From an uncultured Bacteroidales bacterium (GTDB lineage Bacteria > Bacteroidota > Bacteroidia > Bacteroidales > P3): DNA of 64,000 bases. This document shows positions 8,161 through 15,871 of this stretch, in pieces (position 1 is the first letter of the stretch; each line of letters opens with the position of its first letter). The stretch spans positions 1 to 64,000 of the forward strand of contig CALUHJ010000001.1 of NCBI GenBank assembly GCA_944320415.1, given 5' to 3'. The notes below the pieces were generated by a model. It made no database searches. It saw only the letters and a program-made list of their open reading frames with translations, and was not told where the DNA came from. A program made the translations under genes and the position numbers.

Positions 8161-9268
8161 TGAACAGTTTTTTCAATGCCTTGTCTATGTCATCTTTGAA
8201 CAATTCCCTTTCTATTACGTTGCCTTCCTTGTCCACTATCATATTGAAGGGAATCATCTGAAAGTCGTACTTTGAGGTTATTTCATGTCCGTTACCTATA
8301 AGTGACAACCATGGGAATTGATTTTGTCTTGTGTAGTCAAACCATGCGGCAGGATTTGTGTCAATCGAAACAGTTAGTATTTCAAGACCCTTGCTCTTGT
8401 ATTGGTTGTAAAGTTTTTTCAAACGAGGTATCTCTTCCAGGCAATATTCACTCCATGAAGCCCAAAAGCATACCAATAAATATTCGTAATTCCTTATGTC
8501 TTTTTCCGTATACTCCTTTTCATTGATATCTATTGCACGAAAGGAAAAGACAGAAGAATTCAACGCCCTCTGCTGTCTTTCACGGAACATTGTACAAAGA
8601 TAGTCTGCCCATTTGTTTTTCTTATCCACATCCAGACAAAGTTCGGAACAATAGTCCATTACAGCATTCGACTCGTTTACTCCGAAATTAGTATTTATAC
8701 TTGCAATTTGTCCTATTAGTAAAGAGTAAGCGAGACCTGAGGAAGGATACTTTTCAAGGAACGATTTATAGGCCTCAGCCTGTTTTTTATAATGGAATTC
8801 CGCACTGTCATTATTACGGGCAATTGCAATATTCTCTTTCAAAAGACAATTATAGAAATCGGAAAAATCCTCTGCATATTCCGAACCAGAATAAACCGTT
8901 TCAAGTGTGGATTTGTTTGTCGTGTCTCTGCCTATATTATCTACATGCACATTGGTAACCGTTCCTTTTTGTAATGGTAGTGGAATATTTGCAACAAAAG
9001 AGTTCTTACCATCCAATATCAACATTATACAGTCTTTTATTTTACTTTCGAATCCGACAGTATCCAAACTTATTTCTGATTTTCCTTTGACGATATTCTG
9101 AATTGCCAAAGTGTCCTGTTCACCTTTTTCCACCTGTTCCGCATCCGAATATAATACAAGAGCCTTGCCTTCTTCAATATCCGGAATATTCAAAACTACT
9201 CCGGTTTTACCGGTACAAGAAATAAAAAATGAAAAGATTATGAGAAGCAAACAATGATTTTTTTTCAT
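8153..9268 (-). CDS. thioredoxin-like (TlpA-family) lipoprotein with altered active site
   Basis: A 371-residue exported lipoprotein. I chose the ATG at 9268 because the signal peptide and lipobox (FFISC, Cys18) follow it; the reading frame upstream begins only with TTG and would overlap the promoter. The N-terminal half (about residues 20-130) resembles the DUF4369 domain, often paired with thioredoxin folds in this phylum; a helical linker and a TlpA/AhpC-type domain from about 240 follow. The expected CxxC is SxxC: the sequence is FWASWSEYCLEEIP, with Ser273 in place of the first cysteine and Cys276 kept. A dithiol exchange is therefore not possible. Confidence 0.85.
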   Translation of the reverse strand: MKKNHCLLLIIFSFFISCTGKTGVVLNIPDIEEGKALVLYSDAEQVEKGEQDTLAIQNIVKGKSEISLDTVGFESKIKDCIMLILDGKNSFVANIPLPLQKGTVTNVHVDNIGRDTTNKSTLETVYSGSEYAEDFSDFYNCLLKENIAIARNNDSAEFHYKKQAEAYKSFLEKYPSSGLAYSLLIGQIASINTNFGVNESNAVMDYCSELCLDVDKKNKWADYLCTMFRERQQRALNSSVFSFRAIDINEKEYTEKDIRNYEYLLVCFWASWSEYCLEEIPRLKKLYNQYKSKGLEILTVSIDTNPAAWFDYTRQNQFPWLSLIGNGHEITSKYDFQMIPFNMIVDKEGNVIERELFKDDIDKALKKLFNE

Positions 9269-9289
9269 ATTAAGTCTGTTTTTATTTGA

Positions 9290-9297
9290 CAAAAGTA
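9290..9297 (-). promoter_or_regulatory. -7 element upstream of the thioredoxin-like lipoprotein
   Basis: TACTTTTG on the minus strand, about 22 bases upstream of the chosen ATG at 9268. Its position would make a start further upstream impossible and so supports the shorter coding region. Confidence 0.5.
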
Positions 9298-9317
9298 CAA
9301 AAAAACATTCGTTTGCC

Positions 9318-10097
9318 CTATGCGTTTATTTTCGGAAACAGTTCCAATGCGTTTTTAGTTGTCTCGAATGCAATGGTTTCCAATGGCAACTGTTTTATTT
9401 CAGCAAGTTTCCGAGCTATGTTGACTATATATGCACTTTCATTTCTTTTTCCTCTGAATGGAACTGGCGCCAGATAAGGAGAATCTGTTTCCAGAACAAT
9501 GTGTTTCAGATCTATTTTCCTTACAACCTCAACCAATGAAGCGTTTTTAAATGTCAATACTCCCCCTATACCCAATTTGAATCCCATTTCTATGAGTTTT
9601 TCCGCTTGATTCAAATCCCCTCCGAAACAATGGAATACTCCCTGAAATGTTTTTTTATTCAGTTTTTTCAAACATAAGAATATTTCGTCAAAAGCCTTTC
9701 TGCTATGTATAGCAACAGGTAAATCAAGATTCAAGCTCCAATACATCTGTTCGCAAAAAGCCTTCATCTGTTCCTCTCTGAAAGTTTTGTCCCAATATAA
9801 ATCTACGCCTATTTCACCTATTGCACAGAATGAATGTTTTTTTTCGGTCATAAAAGTGTATATTTTTTCAAGGACAGACATATAATCAGTATTCACGCTT
9901 GTTGGATGCAACCCTATCATAGGGTAACAGTTTTTATATTTGCCGACCGTTGCAAGCATTGGTTCAATTGTTTGCAAATCCACATTTGGAAGTATGATTT
10001 TATAAACTCCGTCGTGAATCGCTCTCAATATGACTTGTCCCAAATCCTCGTCAAACTCAGGTTCGTATAAATGGGAATGTGTATCAACAAACTGCAT
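9318..10097 (-). CDS. tatD: TatD family metal-dependent DNase
   Basis: A 259-residue TIM-barrel hydrolase of the TatD/YcfH family, a divalent-metal nuclease linked in other bacteria to DNA repair. Metal-binding motifs are all present: DTHSHLYEPEFDED at the N-terminus, GEIGVDLYWDK (about 98-108), AIHSRKAFDE (about 134-143), FHCFGG (about 160) and ETDSPYLAP (about 208-216). It sits downstream of rpsT but beyond that gene's terminator; its own promoter is not obvious. Which TatD paralogue it is cannot be told from sequence alone. Confidence 0.93.
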   Translation of the reverse strand: MQFVDTHSHLYEPEFDEDLGQVILRAIHDGVYKIILPNVDLQTIEPMLATVGKYKNCYPMIGLHPTSVNTDYMSVLEKIYTFMTEKKHSFCAIGEIGVDLYWDKTFREEQMKAFCEQMYWSLNLDLPVAIHSRKAFDEIFLCLKKLNKKTFQGVFHCFGGDLNQAEKLIEMGFKLGIGGVLTFKNASLVEVVRKIDLKHIVLETDSPYLAPVPFRGKRNESAYIVNIARKLAEIKQLPLETIAFETTKNALELFPKINA

Positions 10098-10114
10098 ACT
10101 TATTCCAATATTAA

Positions 10115-10143
10115 AAAAAAAGCTCCCTTATACCAGGAGCTTT
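10115..10143 (-). terminator. rho-independent terminator after rpsT
   Basis: On the minus strand, AAAGCTCC - nine-base loop region - GGAGCTTT is followed by a run of T residues (complement of the A run at 10113-10120). It lies just past the rpsT stop and just before tatD. Confidence 0.85.
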
Positions 10144-10166
10144 ATAATTTCTTTCCGATAAATTGC

Positions 10167-10421
10167 CTAACCAAGCTTAACCAATCTTTTCATACACTTG
10201 GATTTCAAATTGGCCGCTTTATTTTTATGTATTATAGATCTTTTTGCCAATTTGTCTATCTGAGAAACCAACTTAGGCAGTTTTGCAGCGGCTTCTTCCT
10301 TATTTTCAGTCAATCTGAAATCTTTCAATGCATTACGCATGGTCTTTGCATAATAACGATTGGCTATTCTCTTTTTCTCATTAGAACGAACTCTCTTCTT
10401 TGCGCTTTTGTGATTTGCCAT
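10167..10421 (-). CDS. rpsT: 30S ribosomal protein S20
   Basis: An 84-residue, strongly basic, all-helical small-subunit protein that binds 16S rRNA early in assembly. The N-terminus [20 protein letters not shown] is the family signature, and the C-terminal [18 protein letters not shown] is also typical. It follows tRNA-Glu by 19 bases on the same strand and shares its promoter; a terminator follows. Confidence 0.97.
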   Translation of the reverse strand: MANHKSAKKRVRSNEKKRIANRYYAKTMRNALKDFRLTENKEEAAAKLPKLVSQIDKLAKRSIIHKNKAANLKSKCMKRLVKLG

Positions 10422-10440
10422 TTTCCAATACTTTGTTTTG

Positions 10441-10515
10441 TACCCCGTAGGGGATTCGAACCCCTGATTTCAAGAATGAAAATCTTGCGTCCTAGGCCAG
10501 CTAGACGAACGGGGC
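10441..10515 (-). tRNA. tRNA-Glu (anticodon UUC)
   Basis: A 75-base cloverleaf on the minus strand. The acceptor stem GCCCCGT pairs with ACGGGGT (one G-U at the end) with discriminator A. The anticodon stem-loop is CAAGA-TTTTCAT-TCTTG with anticodon TTC. The T-arm is CAGGGGTTCGAATCCCCTA. No CCA is encoded. It is located between its promoter and rpsT. Confidence 0.95.
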
Positions 10516-10544
10516 GTCTTATTACCAGCTTTTTTTGACGGGTG

Positions 10545-10575
10545 CAAAATTACAACAAATTTTCATCCCCACAAA
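10545..10575 (-). promoter_or_regulatory. promoter of the tRNA-Glu - rpsT transcript
   Basis: TTTG (10572-10575), exactly 19 bases, then TAATTTTG (10545-10552) on the minus strand: one of the closest matches to the Bacteroidota promoter consensus in this window. Confidence 0.8.
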
Positions 10576-10610
10576 TTTTTAATGAAAAAAGTAATAGGAA
10601 ATCGTATCCT

Positions 10611-11267
10611 TTAGTCTTTATCTTGCTTAAATTCAAAGCCTAATCTTTTTGCAGTAATCAGTTTTTTACTTGCTGAATTCTGCCTTATTTCTCCTACACT
10701 TATTGCCTTGACTTCATCGAAAGGCGGAGTAAGCAAGTCAAAATTATTTGCATATTCCATTGAGGAAATGATAATGTCAGTTACGGATTCTCTGTTTATG
10801 ACAGACGTATTAAAACTGGAATACAACAAACCTACTTCCCTTTTTCCTTCAACAAAATAATGATTCTCCTTGTTTATGAACAATCTTCCTATCAGATATC
10901 CTATATCGTTATCCCTGTTGTAGTCAAAAGAATCGGTAAGAAAATTGTATATGTTTATCATTCCGTTGAAAGAACGCTCCTTGTCTTCCTTTATGTAAGG
11001 AAGTTTCATCACCTCGTGCTGTCTTGAAAACTCAAACACGTTGGTATGCATGGTATAAATCAATATGTCAGCACCGAATCTTATCTCAAATTCAAATTCC
11101 GACTTGTCCCTAAAGAAAAACTTTCCCGGATAATCCTCAGCCAAACCGTCTATTATTTCCTTGGCTATAGTCTTGAACATGACAAAAGCTTTTTTTGTAT
11201 TGTCCAAGACCAAATCCAACAAAGCGGTCTTCTTGCTTATAGCTTCTCCCAATTCCTTGTAATCCAT
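10611..11267 (-). CDS. conserved protein of unknown function
   Basis: I do not recognise a named domain in this 218-residue soluble protein. It has no signal peptide or membrane segment. The sequence is a regular mix of predicted helix and strand with a conserved-looking centre (RFGADILIYTMHTNVFEFSR) and a basic C-terminus ending in KQDKD. Base composition and codon use match the neighbours, so I consider it a genuine resident gene. It lies downstream of the ferredoxin gene but is separated from it by a terminator hairpin. Confidence 0.7.
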   Translation of the reverse strand: MDYKELGEAISKKTALLDLVLDNTKKAFVMFKTIAKEIIDGLAEDYPGKFFFRDKSEFEFEIRFGADILIYTMHTNVFEFSRQHEVMKLPYIKEDKERSFNGMINIYNFLTDSFDYNRDNDIGYLIGRLFINKENHYFVEGKREVGLLYSSFNTSVINRESVTDIIISSMEYANNFDLLTPPFDEVKAISVGEIRQNSASKKLITAKRLGFEFKQDKD

Positions 11268-11281
11268 AATCTCTTTAAATT

Positions 11282-11309
11282 AAAAAGCCCCATGACTTGT
11301 CACAGGGCT
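11282..11309 (-). terminator. terminator after the ferredoxin gene
   Basis: On the minus strand AGCCC-tg-TGAC-aa-GTCA-tg-GGGCT is followed by T residues (11282-11285). The hairpin lies 20 bases beyond the ferredoxin stop and 18 bases before the next start, so it may end or attenuate the transcript. Confidence 0.75.
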
Positions 11310-11329
11310 AATTTTTCCGCTTTCCAAAA

Positions 11330-11500
11330 CTATTCTTCCGGATGAATAGCTTCCATAGGGCATACATCTGCACATGTTCCACAATCAACACATTTGGAAG
11401 GATCTATCTTGTAGATGTCTCCCTCAGAGATTGCTCCTACAGGACACTCGTCTATACAAGTGCCGCAAGCTGCACAATTTTCAGAAATTTTATAAGCCAT
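11330..11500 (-). CDS. 2[4Fe-4S] ferredoxin
   Basis: A 56-residue bacterial (clostridial-type) ferredoxin beginning MAYKISENCAACGTC. Two CxxCxxCxxxCP motifs are complete: Cys9, 12, 15, 19 and Cys37, 40, 43, 47, so it should carry two low-potential 4Fe-4S clusters. It probably serves as a soluble electron carrier for oxidoreductases such as pyruvate:ferredoxin oxidoreductase, which is inference because no partner is encoded nearby. It has its own promoter and terminator and so is likely a single-gene transcript. Confidence 0.96.
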   Translation of the reverse strand: MAYKISENCAACGTCIDECPVGAISEGDIYKIDPSKCVDCGTCADVCPMEAIHPEE

Positions 11501-11531
11501 TACTTCTAATTTTTAGGGTTTATAACCGTTG

Positions 11532-11561
11532 CAAAGATAAGACATTCTAATTAATTACAAA
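11532..11561 (-). promoter_or_regulatory. promoter of the ferredoxin gene
   Basis: TTTG (11558-11561), 18 bases, then TATCTTTG (11532-11539) on the minus strand, 32 bases upstream of the ATG. Confidence 0.75.
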
Positions 11562-11970
11562 CCAATTTCCCACAAAAAGTATCAGAAAAAATTCAAACTC
11601 CACTACACTCATCACTACAGATAAAGAAAAGCGTGACAGACAGTCGTTACACTGCCTGATTGCACATGTTATTAACTGCCTATCTAACAGCATTTCACTG
11701 AAACTTGATTCTAAAAAAACGGATTCAGAAAAGAAAAAAACTAAACAAAGTTTCATTTCGGCGAATCTTTGTTTCATTTCTAAGATGTTGAAAGACCCTT
11801 TTTCAAATCATCACGGATATTCGTCAACAATATATGTGTCAATAACCGGATTCATACCTTATTCTTCAAAACCTTCGCAACAGCACAACCTATGGACAAT
11901 CGGATAACATATTGACCGGTAACGGCAATGATATACGTTGACATGGAGACGTGTTTCATTTTGTCCGGTT
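11562..11970. other. gene-free divergent region with one half-copy of the repeat
   Basis: About 400 bases between the divergent ferredoxin and YwqK-type promoters. It contains a half copy of the dispersed repeat (11705-11740), then the imperfect direct repeat CAAAGTTTCATTTC / CTTTGTTTCATTTC around 11746-11780. I see no open reading frame with convincing codon use on either strand. Confidence 0.5.
11705..11740 (+). repeat. dispersed palindromic repeat, copy 2 (left half only)
   Basis: TTGATTCTAAAAAAACGGAT followed by TCAGAAAAGAAAAAAA matches the left arm and core of the repeat family. The expected closing arm (TTCTGAATCC...) is missing; sequence after 11740 is unrelated. It is a truncated copy located between divergent promoters. 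Confidence 0.65.
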
Positions 11971-12000
11971 TTTGAAAATCACATAAAATGACTAACTTTG
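11971..12000 (+). promoter_or_regulatory. promoter of the YwqK-family lipoprotein gene
   Basis: TTTG (11971-11974), 18 bases, then TAACTTTG (11993-12000). A transcript would start near 12007, which excludes the upstream in-frame ATG at 11988 and supports the start at 12027. Confidence 0.75.
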
Positions 12001-12026
12001 CCGTCTTGAAACAAGAATCATTGCTT

Positions 12027-12755
12027 ATGAGAAAATTATTTTCATTCTCGGCGTTGGCTATTCTGTCAATGTTGTTTTTATCCTGTTCTACAAAGCAGGA
12101 AGAAATTGTCGAAAAATATGAAAACGGCAATCCTAAGACCATATACATCTACAAAACAGACAAAAAACAAAGAATCAAAACGGCCGAGGAAAGACTTTAC
12201 GAAAACGGGAAAAGGAGAATGTACGGTAAGTATGACAACGACAAACGTACTGGCAAATGGGAATTCCGTTTTTCCAATGGAGAATTGTTTGCACAGGCCG
12301 ATTTCACAAACAGTCCTTCAGGTTCGGAGTGGGAAGTATACAATGCAAGTGGAGAAAAGCTGGTAACGAAGAACGACAAGGTGTTGGAGTTGCATTTTGC
12401 CGAAGACGGAGGATTATGTGACATAAAGATAAAAAAAGGTGAGGGGGAAATCTTTTACAAGTTCTTTGAATCATTCAAGCCTTGCATAGTATCTGAAATG
12501 AAGGGCAACATTCCAAACGGACAAACTACCTCATGGTTTGAGAACGGTCAAATCAACTCCAGCTATAATTACAAGGATGGCATGCAGGACAAGGAATACA
12601 AGGTATATACCGAAGAAGGCAAGACTCTGATAAAAGGACAATACGACATGGGCAGGAAAGTAGGAAAATGGGAATACTTCCTAAGCGACGGTTCGCCTGC
12701 CGGAACGGAGATATATGATGTTGACGGCACATTGCTGAAAGGAAGAAATGAATGA
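12027..12755 (+). CDS. YwqK/MORN-repeat lipoprotein
   Basis: A 242-residue exported lipoprotein: signal peptide MRKLFSFSALAILSMLFLSC with the lipobox cysteine at residue 20. The mature part is built of MORN-like repeats of the kind YENGKRRMYGKYDNDKRTGK, FENGQINSSYNYKDG and MGRKVGKWEYFLSDG, typical of the 'toxin-antitoxin system YwqK family antitoxin' group. That family name comes from a Bacillus locus; in Bacteroidota these proteins are abundant and no toxin is seen next to this one, so I do not infer an antitoxin role. Start chosen by promoter position and signal peptide. Confidence 0.85.
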   Translation: MRKLFSFSALAILSMLFLSCSTKQEEIVEKYENGNPKTIYIYKTDKKQRIKTAEERLYENGKRRMYGKYDNDKRTGKWEFRFSNGELFAQADFTNSPSGSEWEVYNASGEKLVTKNDKVLELHFAEDGGLCDIKIKKGEGEIFYKFFESFKPCIVSEMKGNIPNGQTTSWFENGQINSSYNYKDGMQDKEYKVYTEEGKTLIKGQYDMGRKVGKWEYFLSDGSPAGTEIYDVDGTLLKGRNE

Positions 12756-12759
12756 TGTC

Positions 12760-13332
12760 ATGAAAAAAGCGATTGTCTTCACATTCTGTATTTTTAGCGC
12801 ATTCATAATGAATGCACAATCTCTGTATGGCAGGGTTTCCGCTGAAAACAGTGAGTGTGACAACCGTTATGTCTACTGTTTTTCCAGGAAAGACAGCGTA
12901 TATATTGAAAAAGACAAAACCGAAGGCAAAGAATGTCTGAAAATAGGACAATGGAAATATTGCGCCTCCAACATAGATGAGAGTCTGAGCCATGAACTGT
13001 ATTTCAATGCAAAAGATAAGAAAAAGATATTGTTGGTAAACAAGCGTGAGGAAGTCAGTTTGGGTGTTGATGTTTTTATCATGGATAACGGGAAAATAAA
13101 TTTTCTCGGTTCAATGCCCATAGCGGCCTATACCAAAGAAAACGGTGAAAGAATGGATTACAACAGCATATTGCCCTATGTGTCCATTGTTAATATATCG
13201 AACAGACTTGTTTTTTCATTTGAAACACCTCTTGTCGTACTGTACCCATTGGGTGAACTGGAAGAAATTATTGATGGCAGAAACGTATTCTATACTTATT
13301 CCGATGGTGTGATGGAACTGAACAAAAACTGA
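12760..13332 (+). CDS. secreted protein of unknown function
   Basis: I do not recognise this 190-residue protein. It starts with a signal peptide (MKKAIVFTFCIFSAFIMNAQ, probable cleavage after NAQ or AQS). The mature part contains four cysteines in its first 50 residues (around ECDNRYVYC, KECLKIG, WKYCAS), suggesting disulfides, and is predicted mostly beta. It starts 4 bases after the YwqK-type stop, so the two form an operon. An in-frame ATG at 12748 would overlap the upstream gene; I favour 12760 because the signal peptide begins there. Confidence 0.65.
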   Translation: MKKAIVFTFCIFSAFIMNAQSLYGRVSAENSECDNRYVYCFSRKDSVYIEKDKTEGKECLKIGQWKYCASNIDESLSHELYFNAKDKKKILLVNKREEVSLGVDVFIMDNGKINFLGSMPIAAYTKENGERMDYNSILPYVSIVNISNRLVFSFETPLVVLYPLGELEEIIDGRNVFYTYSDGVMELNKN

Positions 13333-13467
13333 CAGGAACTTTGTTCAAAAGAAATACGTGTTATAACAAGCTATAAATAAAAAATCAAATACGATTCAAT
13401 ATCAATCTAATGCGGTTTCGGTTTAAAGCTACATTCTAGTAAAGGAATGTATAAAATTGTAATAATA

Positions 13468-14118
13468 ATGGATAACCAAAAACTAATTAATGAATTAAAA
13501 CAGAAAGGATCAATCGAAGATTTTGCCTTAACAGTTAGGGAACAGCATCTTTTTTACGAATTGTTCGATATTGTAAATACGGAAAAATCATCTGTAAAAT
13601 ATGTCTGTAGCAAAATCATCAGATTTCTAAGTGAACGGAATCCTCAAATAATATATCCTTTTTATTTTCAAATAGCATCTTGGTTAAGAGTTCAAAACAA
13701 TTTCATCAAATGGGATGCAATATATATCTTATCAAATCTGGCACACATTGACAATGAAAACAAATTGAAAGAAATATATGTCGAATATTTTGACTTAATC
13801 AAAAAACATCAGATGGTTTCTGCTGCCAATGTAGCAGGAAACTCATGGAAGTTTGTGCTTGCAAACCCAAAATTAGACCAAGACATAACATTACGACTTC
13901 TAGATGTTCCGAATCTTGTTTACTTACATAAAAACAAAATATCAAGTGAATGCAATAATGTTGTTTGCGGCAAAGTGTTGGAAAGTTTTGATAAGTATTT
14001 TACTGTCTCCAACCATCGGAGAAACATGATTGAGTTTGCGGAAAAACAGTTAGATTCAACGAGAAAATCTGTCGCAAAGTCAGCATTTAAATTTCTAGAG
14101 AAATACAATCAGCTATAA
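13468..14118 (+). CDS. alpha-solenoid (HEAT-like) protein of unknown function
   Basis: A 216-residue soluble protein starting MDNQKLINELKQKGSIEDF, predicted almost entirely helical with a periodicity resembling HEAT/ARM repeats (for example the segments around KSSVKYVCSKIIRFLSER, IYPFYFQIASWLRVQNNF and STRKSVAKSAFKFLEKY). It has no export signal. The gene is visibly richer in A and T than its neighbours (many ATA, AAA and TTT codons), which hints at acquisition from elsewhere. No partner gene is evident. A 12-bp inverted repeat overlaps its stop codon. Confidence 0.6.
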   Translation: MDNQKLINELKQKGSIEDFALTVREQHLFYELFDIVNTEKSSVKYVCSKIIRFLSERNPQIIYPFYFQIASWLRVQNNFIKWDAIYILSNLAHIDNENKLKEIYVEYFDLIKKHQMVSAANVAGNSWKFVLANPKLDQDITLRLLDVPNLVYLHKNKISSECNNVVCGKVLESFDKYFTVSNHRRNMIEFAEKQLDSTRKSVAKSAFKFLEKYNQL

Positions 14119-14154
14119 ATCTAATAGAATGAGTTCTACCATGATTTATAGCTG
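14110..14154 (+). terminator. inverted repeat at the 3' end of the alpha-solenoid gene
   Basis: CAGCTATAAATC (14110-14121) and GATTTATAGCTG (14143-14154) are perfect 12-base complements around a 21-base loop. The TAA stop at 14116-14118 is inside the first arm. There is no T-tract on the plus side, so it is not a textbook terminator; it may stabilise the mRNA 3' end. Confidence 0.4.
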
Positions 14155-14185
14155 CAATATAGTTTATCTAATAATATACGGTCTC

Positions 14186-14875
14186 TTATTTTTTATTTCT
14201 TACCAATATTTCGTCTATCATTCCGTATTCCAGTGCTTCTTTTGCCGTCATCCAATAGTCTCTGTCACCGTCTTTTTCGACTTTCTTGATCGACTGTCCT
14301 GAATGTTTGGATATTATACTGTACAACTCATTCTTTGTCTTTATTATCTCACGAGCTGCAATTTCTATATCCGAAGCCTGACCCTCAGCTCCTCCAAGCG
14401 GTTGGTGAATCATGATCTTGGCATGTTCCAATGCCGTACGTTTTTTCGGAGCTCCGGCACACAAAAGCACCGATCCCATTGATGCGGCCAAACCGGTACA
14501 AATCGTAGCGACATCAGGCTTTATGTATTGCATGGTATCATATATACCAAGTCCTGCATTGACATATCCTCCCGGTGTATTGAGATATATTTGTATGTCA
14601 GCCTGTGAATCAACGCTTTCCAAAAACAAGAGCTGAGCCTGTATTATATTGGCGACATCATCATCTATCGCAGTACCAAGAAATATTATACGCTCCATCA
14701 TCAATCTTGAAAAAACATCCATTTGAGCTACATTCAACTGACGTTCTTCTATAATCGTCGGATTTATATATGCGCTTCTGGTTGAACTTATCCTTGCATA
14801 CTTGTCAAAAGTGATACTGCTTATACCTCTATGCTTTACGGCATACAATCTGAATTCCTTATTAAAATCTTTCAT
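14186..14875 (-). CDS. clpP: ATP-dependent Clp protease proteolytic subunit
   Basis: Serine protease that forms the double-heptamer barrel degrading proteins delivered by ClpX or ClpA. It has 229 residues. The catalytic serine is in GLAASMGSVLLC, the histidine in IMIHQPLGGAEGQ, and the aspartate is expected in the C-terminal EYGMIDEILV. It has an extra N-terminal segment relative to the E. coli enzyme, which may be a propeptide. No clpX lies beside it; instead it is 4 bases downstream of a prenyl synthase gene, probably in the same transcript. Confidence 0.95.
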   Translation of the reverse strand: MKDFNKEFRLYAVKHRGISSITFDKYARISSTRSAYINPTIIEERQLNVAQMDVFSRLMMERIIFLGTAIDDDVANIIQAQLLFLESVDSQADIQIYLNTPGGYVNAGLGIYDTMQYIKPDVATICTGLAASMGSVLLCAGAPKKRTALEHAKIMIHQPLGGAEGQASDIEIAAREIIKTKNELYSIISKHSGQSIKKVEKDGDRDYWMTAKEALEYGMIDEILVRNKK

Positions 14876-14879
14876 ATCC

Positions 14880-15854
14880 TTATTTGTTTCTGGTTATCAA
14901 TTTCTTTGCGAAAAGATACAGGTTATCTTTACGGGATTTAACCACATCTATCTCCTCCAATGCCTTCAATGCCGTTTCGTAATGCTTGTTCATCAACTGT
15001 TTTGCATAAGACCTTATCTCAAGCGATTCATATATGGCCTTTACACTGTCTTCCTTTTCCTTTCTGTCAAAAGACCGCAATGAGAACAAACGCAACAATT
15101 CCTTTCTTTGTTCTTCGCCTGCCACTTCCAACGCTTTCAGATACAAAAAAGTCTTTTTGTTGTCCGCTATATCAGTCCCCGTAACCTTGCCAAACTCTTC
15201 CAAATCGCTCCAACAATCAAATATGTCATCCTGAATCTGAAACGCAATACCTATGTTCTGACCAAAGATTTTCAATTTCTCCAAATCATCTCGGCCACAA
15301 CCGGCCACAACAGCTCCCAAAGACAAGGCGGTTGAAAGCAAGACACCCGTCTTCAGTCTTATCATCTCAAGATATTGCTCTATCGTAACGTCATCCCTTG
15401 TCTCGAATTCCATGTCGTAAGCCTGCCCTTCACATACCTCTATGGAACCTTGCAACATAATCTCTACAAGTTCGGATATCTTGTCCTTGTCACATTCATA
15501 CAGGTAAGTAAAAGCTTTTGCAAACATGGTATCACCTGAAAGAATTGCAGAATTAGTCCCGTATTTTTTAAAAACAGTCGGTTTTCCTCTCCTTAGAGGT
15601 GAATTGTCCATTATGTCATCGTGCAAAAGCGTGAAATTGTGCAACATTTCCACTGCAACCGCCGCAGGCTTGGCCCGTTCCATGTCGGCACCGAACATTT
15701 CCGCTGCAATCAATGTCAACAACGGTCTTATTCTTTTGCCTCCCTGTCTTAGCGAATAGTCTATCGGCTCATACAATATGGAAGGCTCCTTGCTATAAAT
15801 CCTACTGTCTACCGCATCTATCGCACCCTGCTGTAATTCTTCAAAAGTATGCAT
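14880..15854 (-). CDS. polyprenyl (isoprenyl diphosphate) synthase
   Basis: A 324-residue trans-prenyl transferase that condenses isopentenyl diphosphate onto allylic diphosphates. Both aspartate-rich motifs are present: LLHDDIMDNSPLRRG and QIQDDIFD, plus the GGKRIRP motif near the N-terminus. A phenylalanine five residues before the first motif (HNFTLLHDD) is bulky, which in this family tends to favour a C15-C20 product over a long quinone tail; this is inference. The ATG at 15854 is preferred because the frame upstream offers only GTG at 15881, inside wecB. Confidence 0.9.
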   Translation of the reverse strand: MHTFEELQQGAIDAVDSRIYSKEPSILYEPIDYSLRQGGKRIRPLLTLIAAEMFGADMERAKPAAVAVEMLHNFTLLHDDIMDNSPLRRGKPTVFKKYGTNSAILSGDTMFAKAFTYLYECDKDKISELVEIMLQGSIEVCEGQAYDMEFETRDDVTIEQYLEMIRLKTGVLLSTALSLGAVVAGCGRDDLEKLKIFGQNIGIAFQIQDDIFDCWSDLEEFGKVTGTDIADNKKTFLYLKALEVAGEEQRKELLRLFSLRSFDRKEKEDSVKAIYESLEIRSYAKQLMNKHYETALKALEEIDVVKSRKDNLYLFAKKLITRNK

Positions 15855-15871
15855 ATTTCTCTCGTTTGTTT

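Noticed and set aside
11852..12026. Short minus-strand frame (about 35 residues, MSTYIIAVTGQYVIRLSIG) between divergent promoters
   Set aside because: Vaguely reminiscent of a fragment of a mobile-element protein, but too short and without a match I can name; it overlaps the YwqK promoter.
12027..12755. Reading the YwqK-family gene as a toxin-antitoxin module with the next gene
   Set aside because: The next protein has a signal peptide and no toxin features, and YwqK-type MORN lipoproteins are common in this phylum without toxins.
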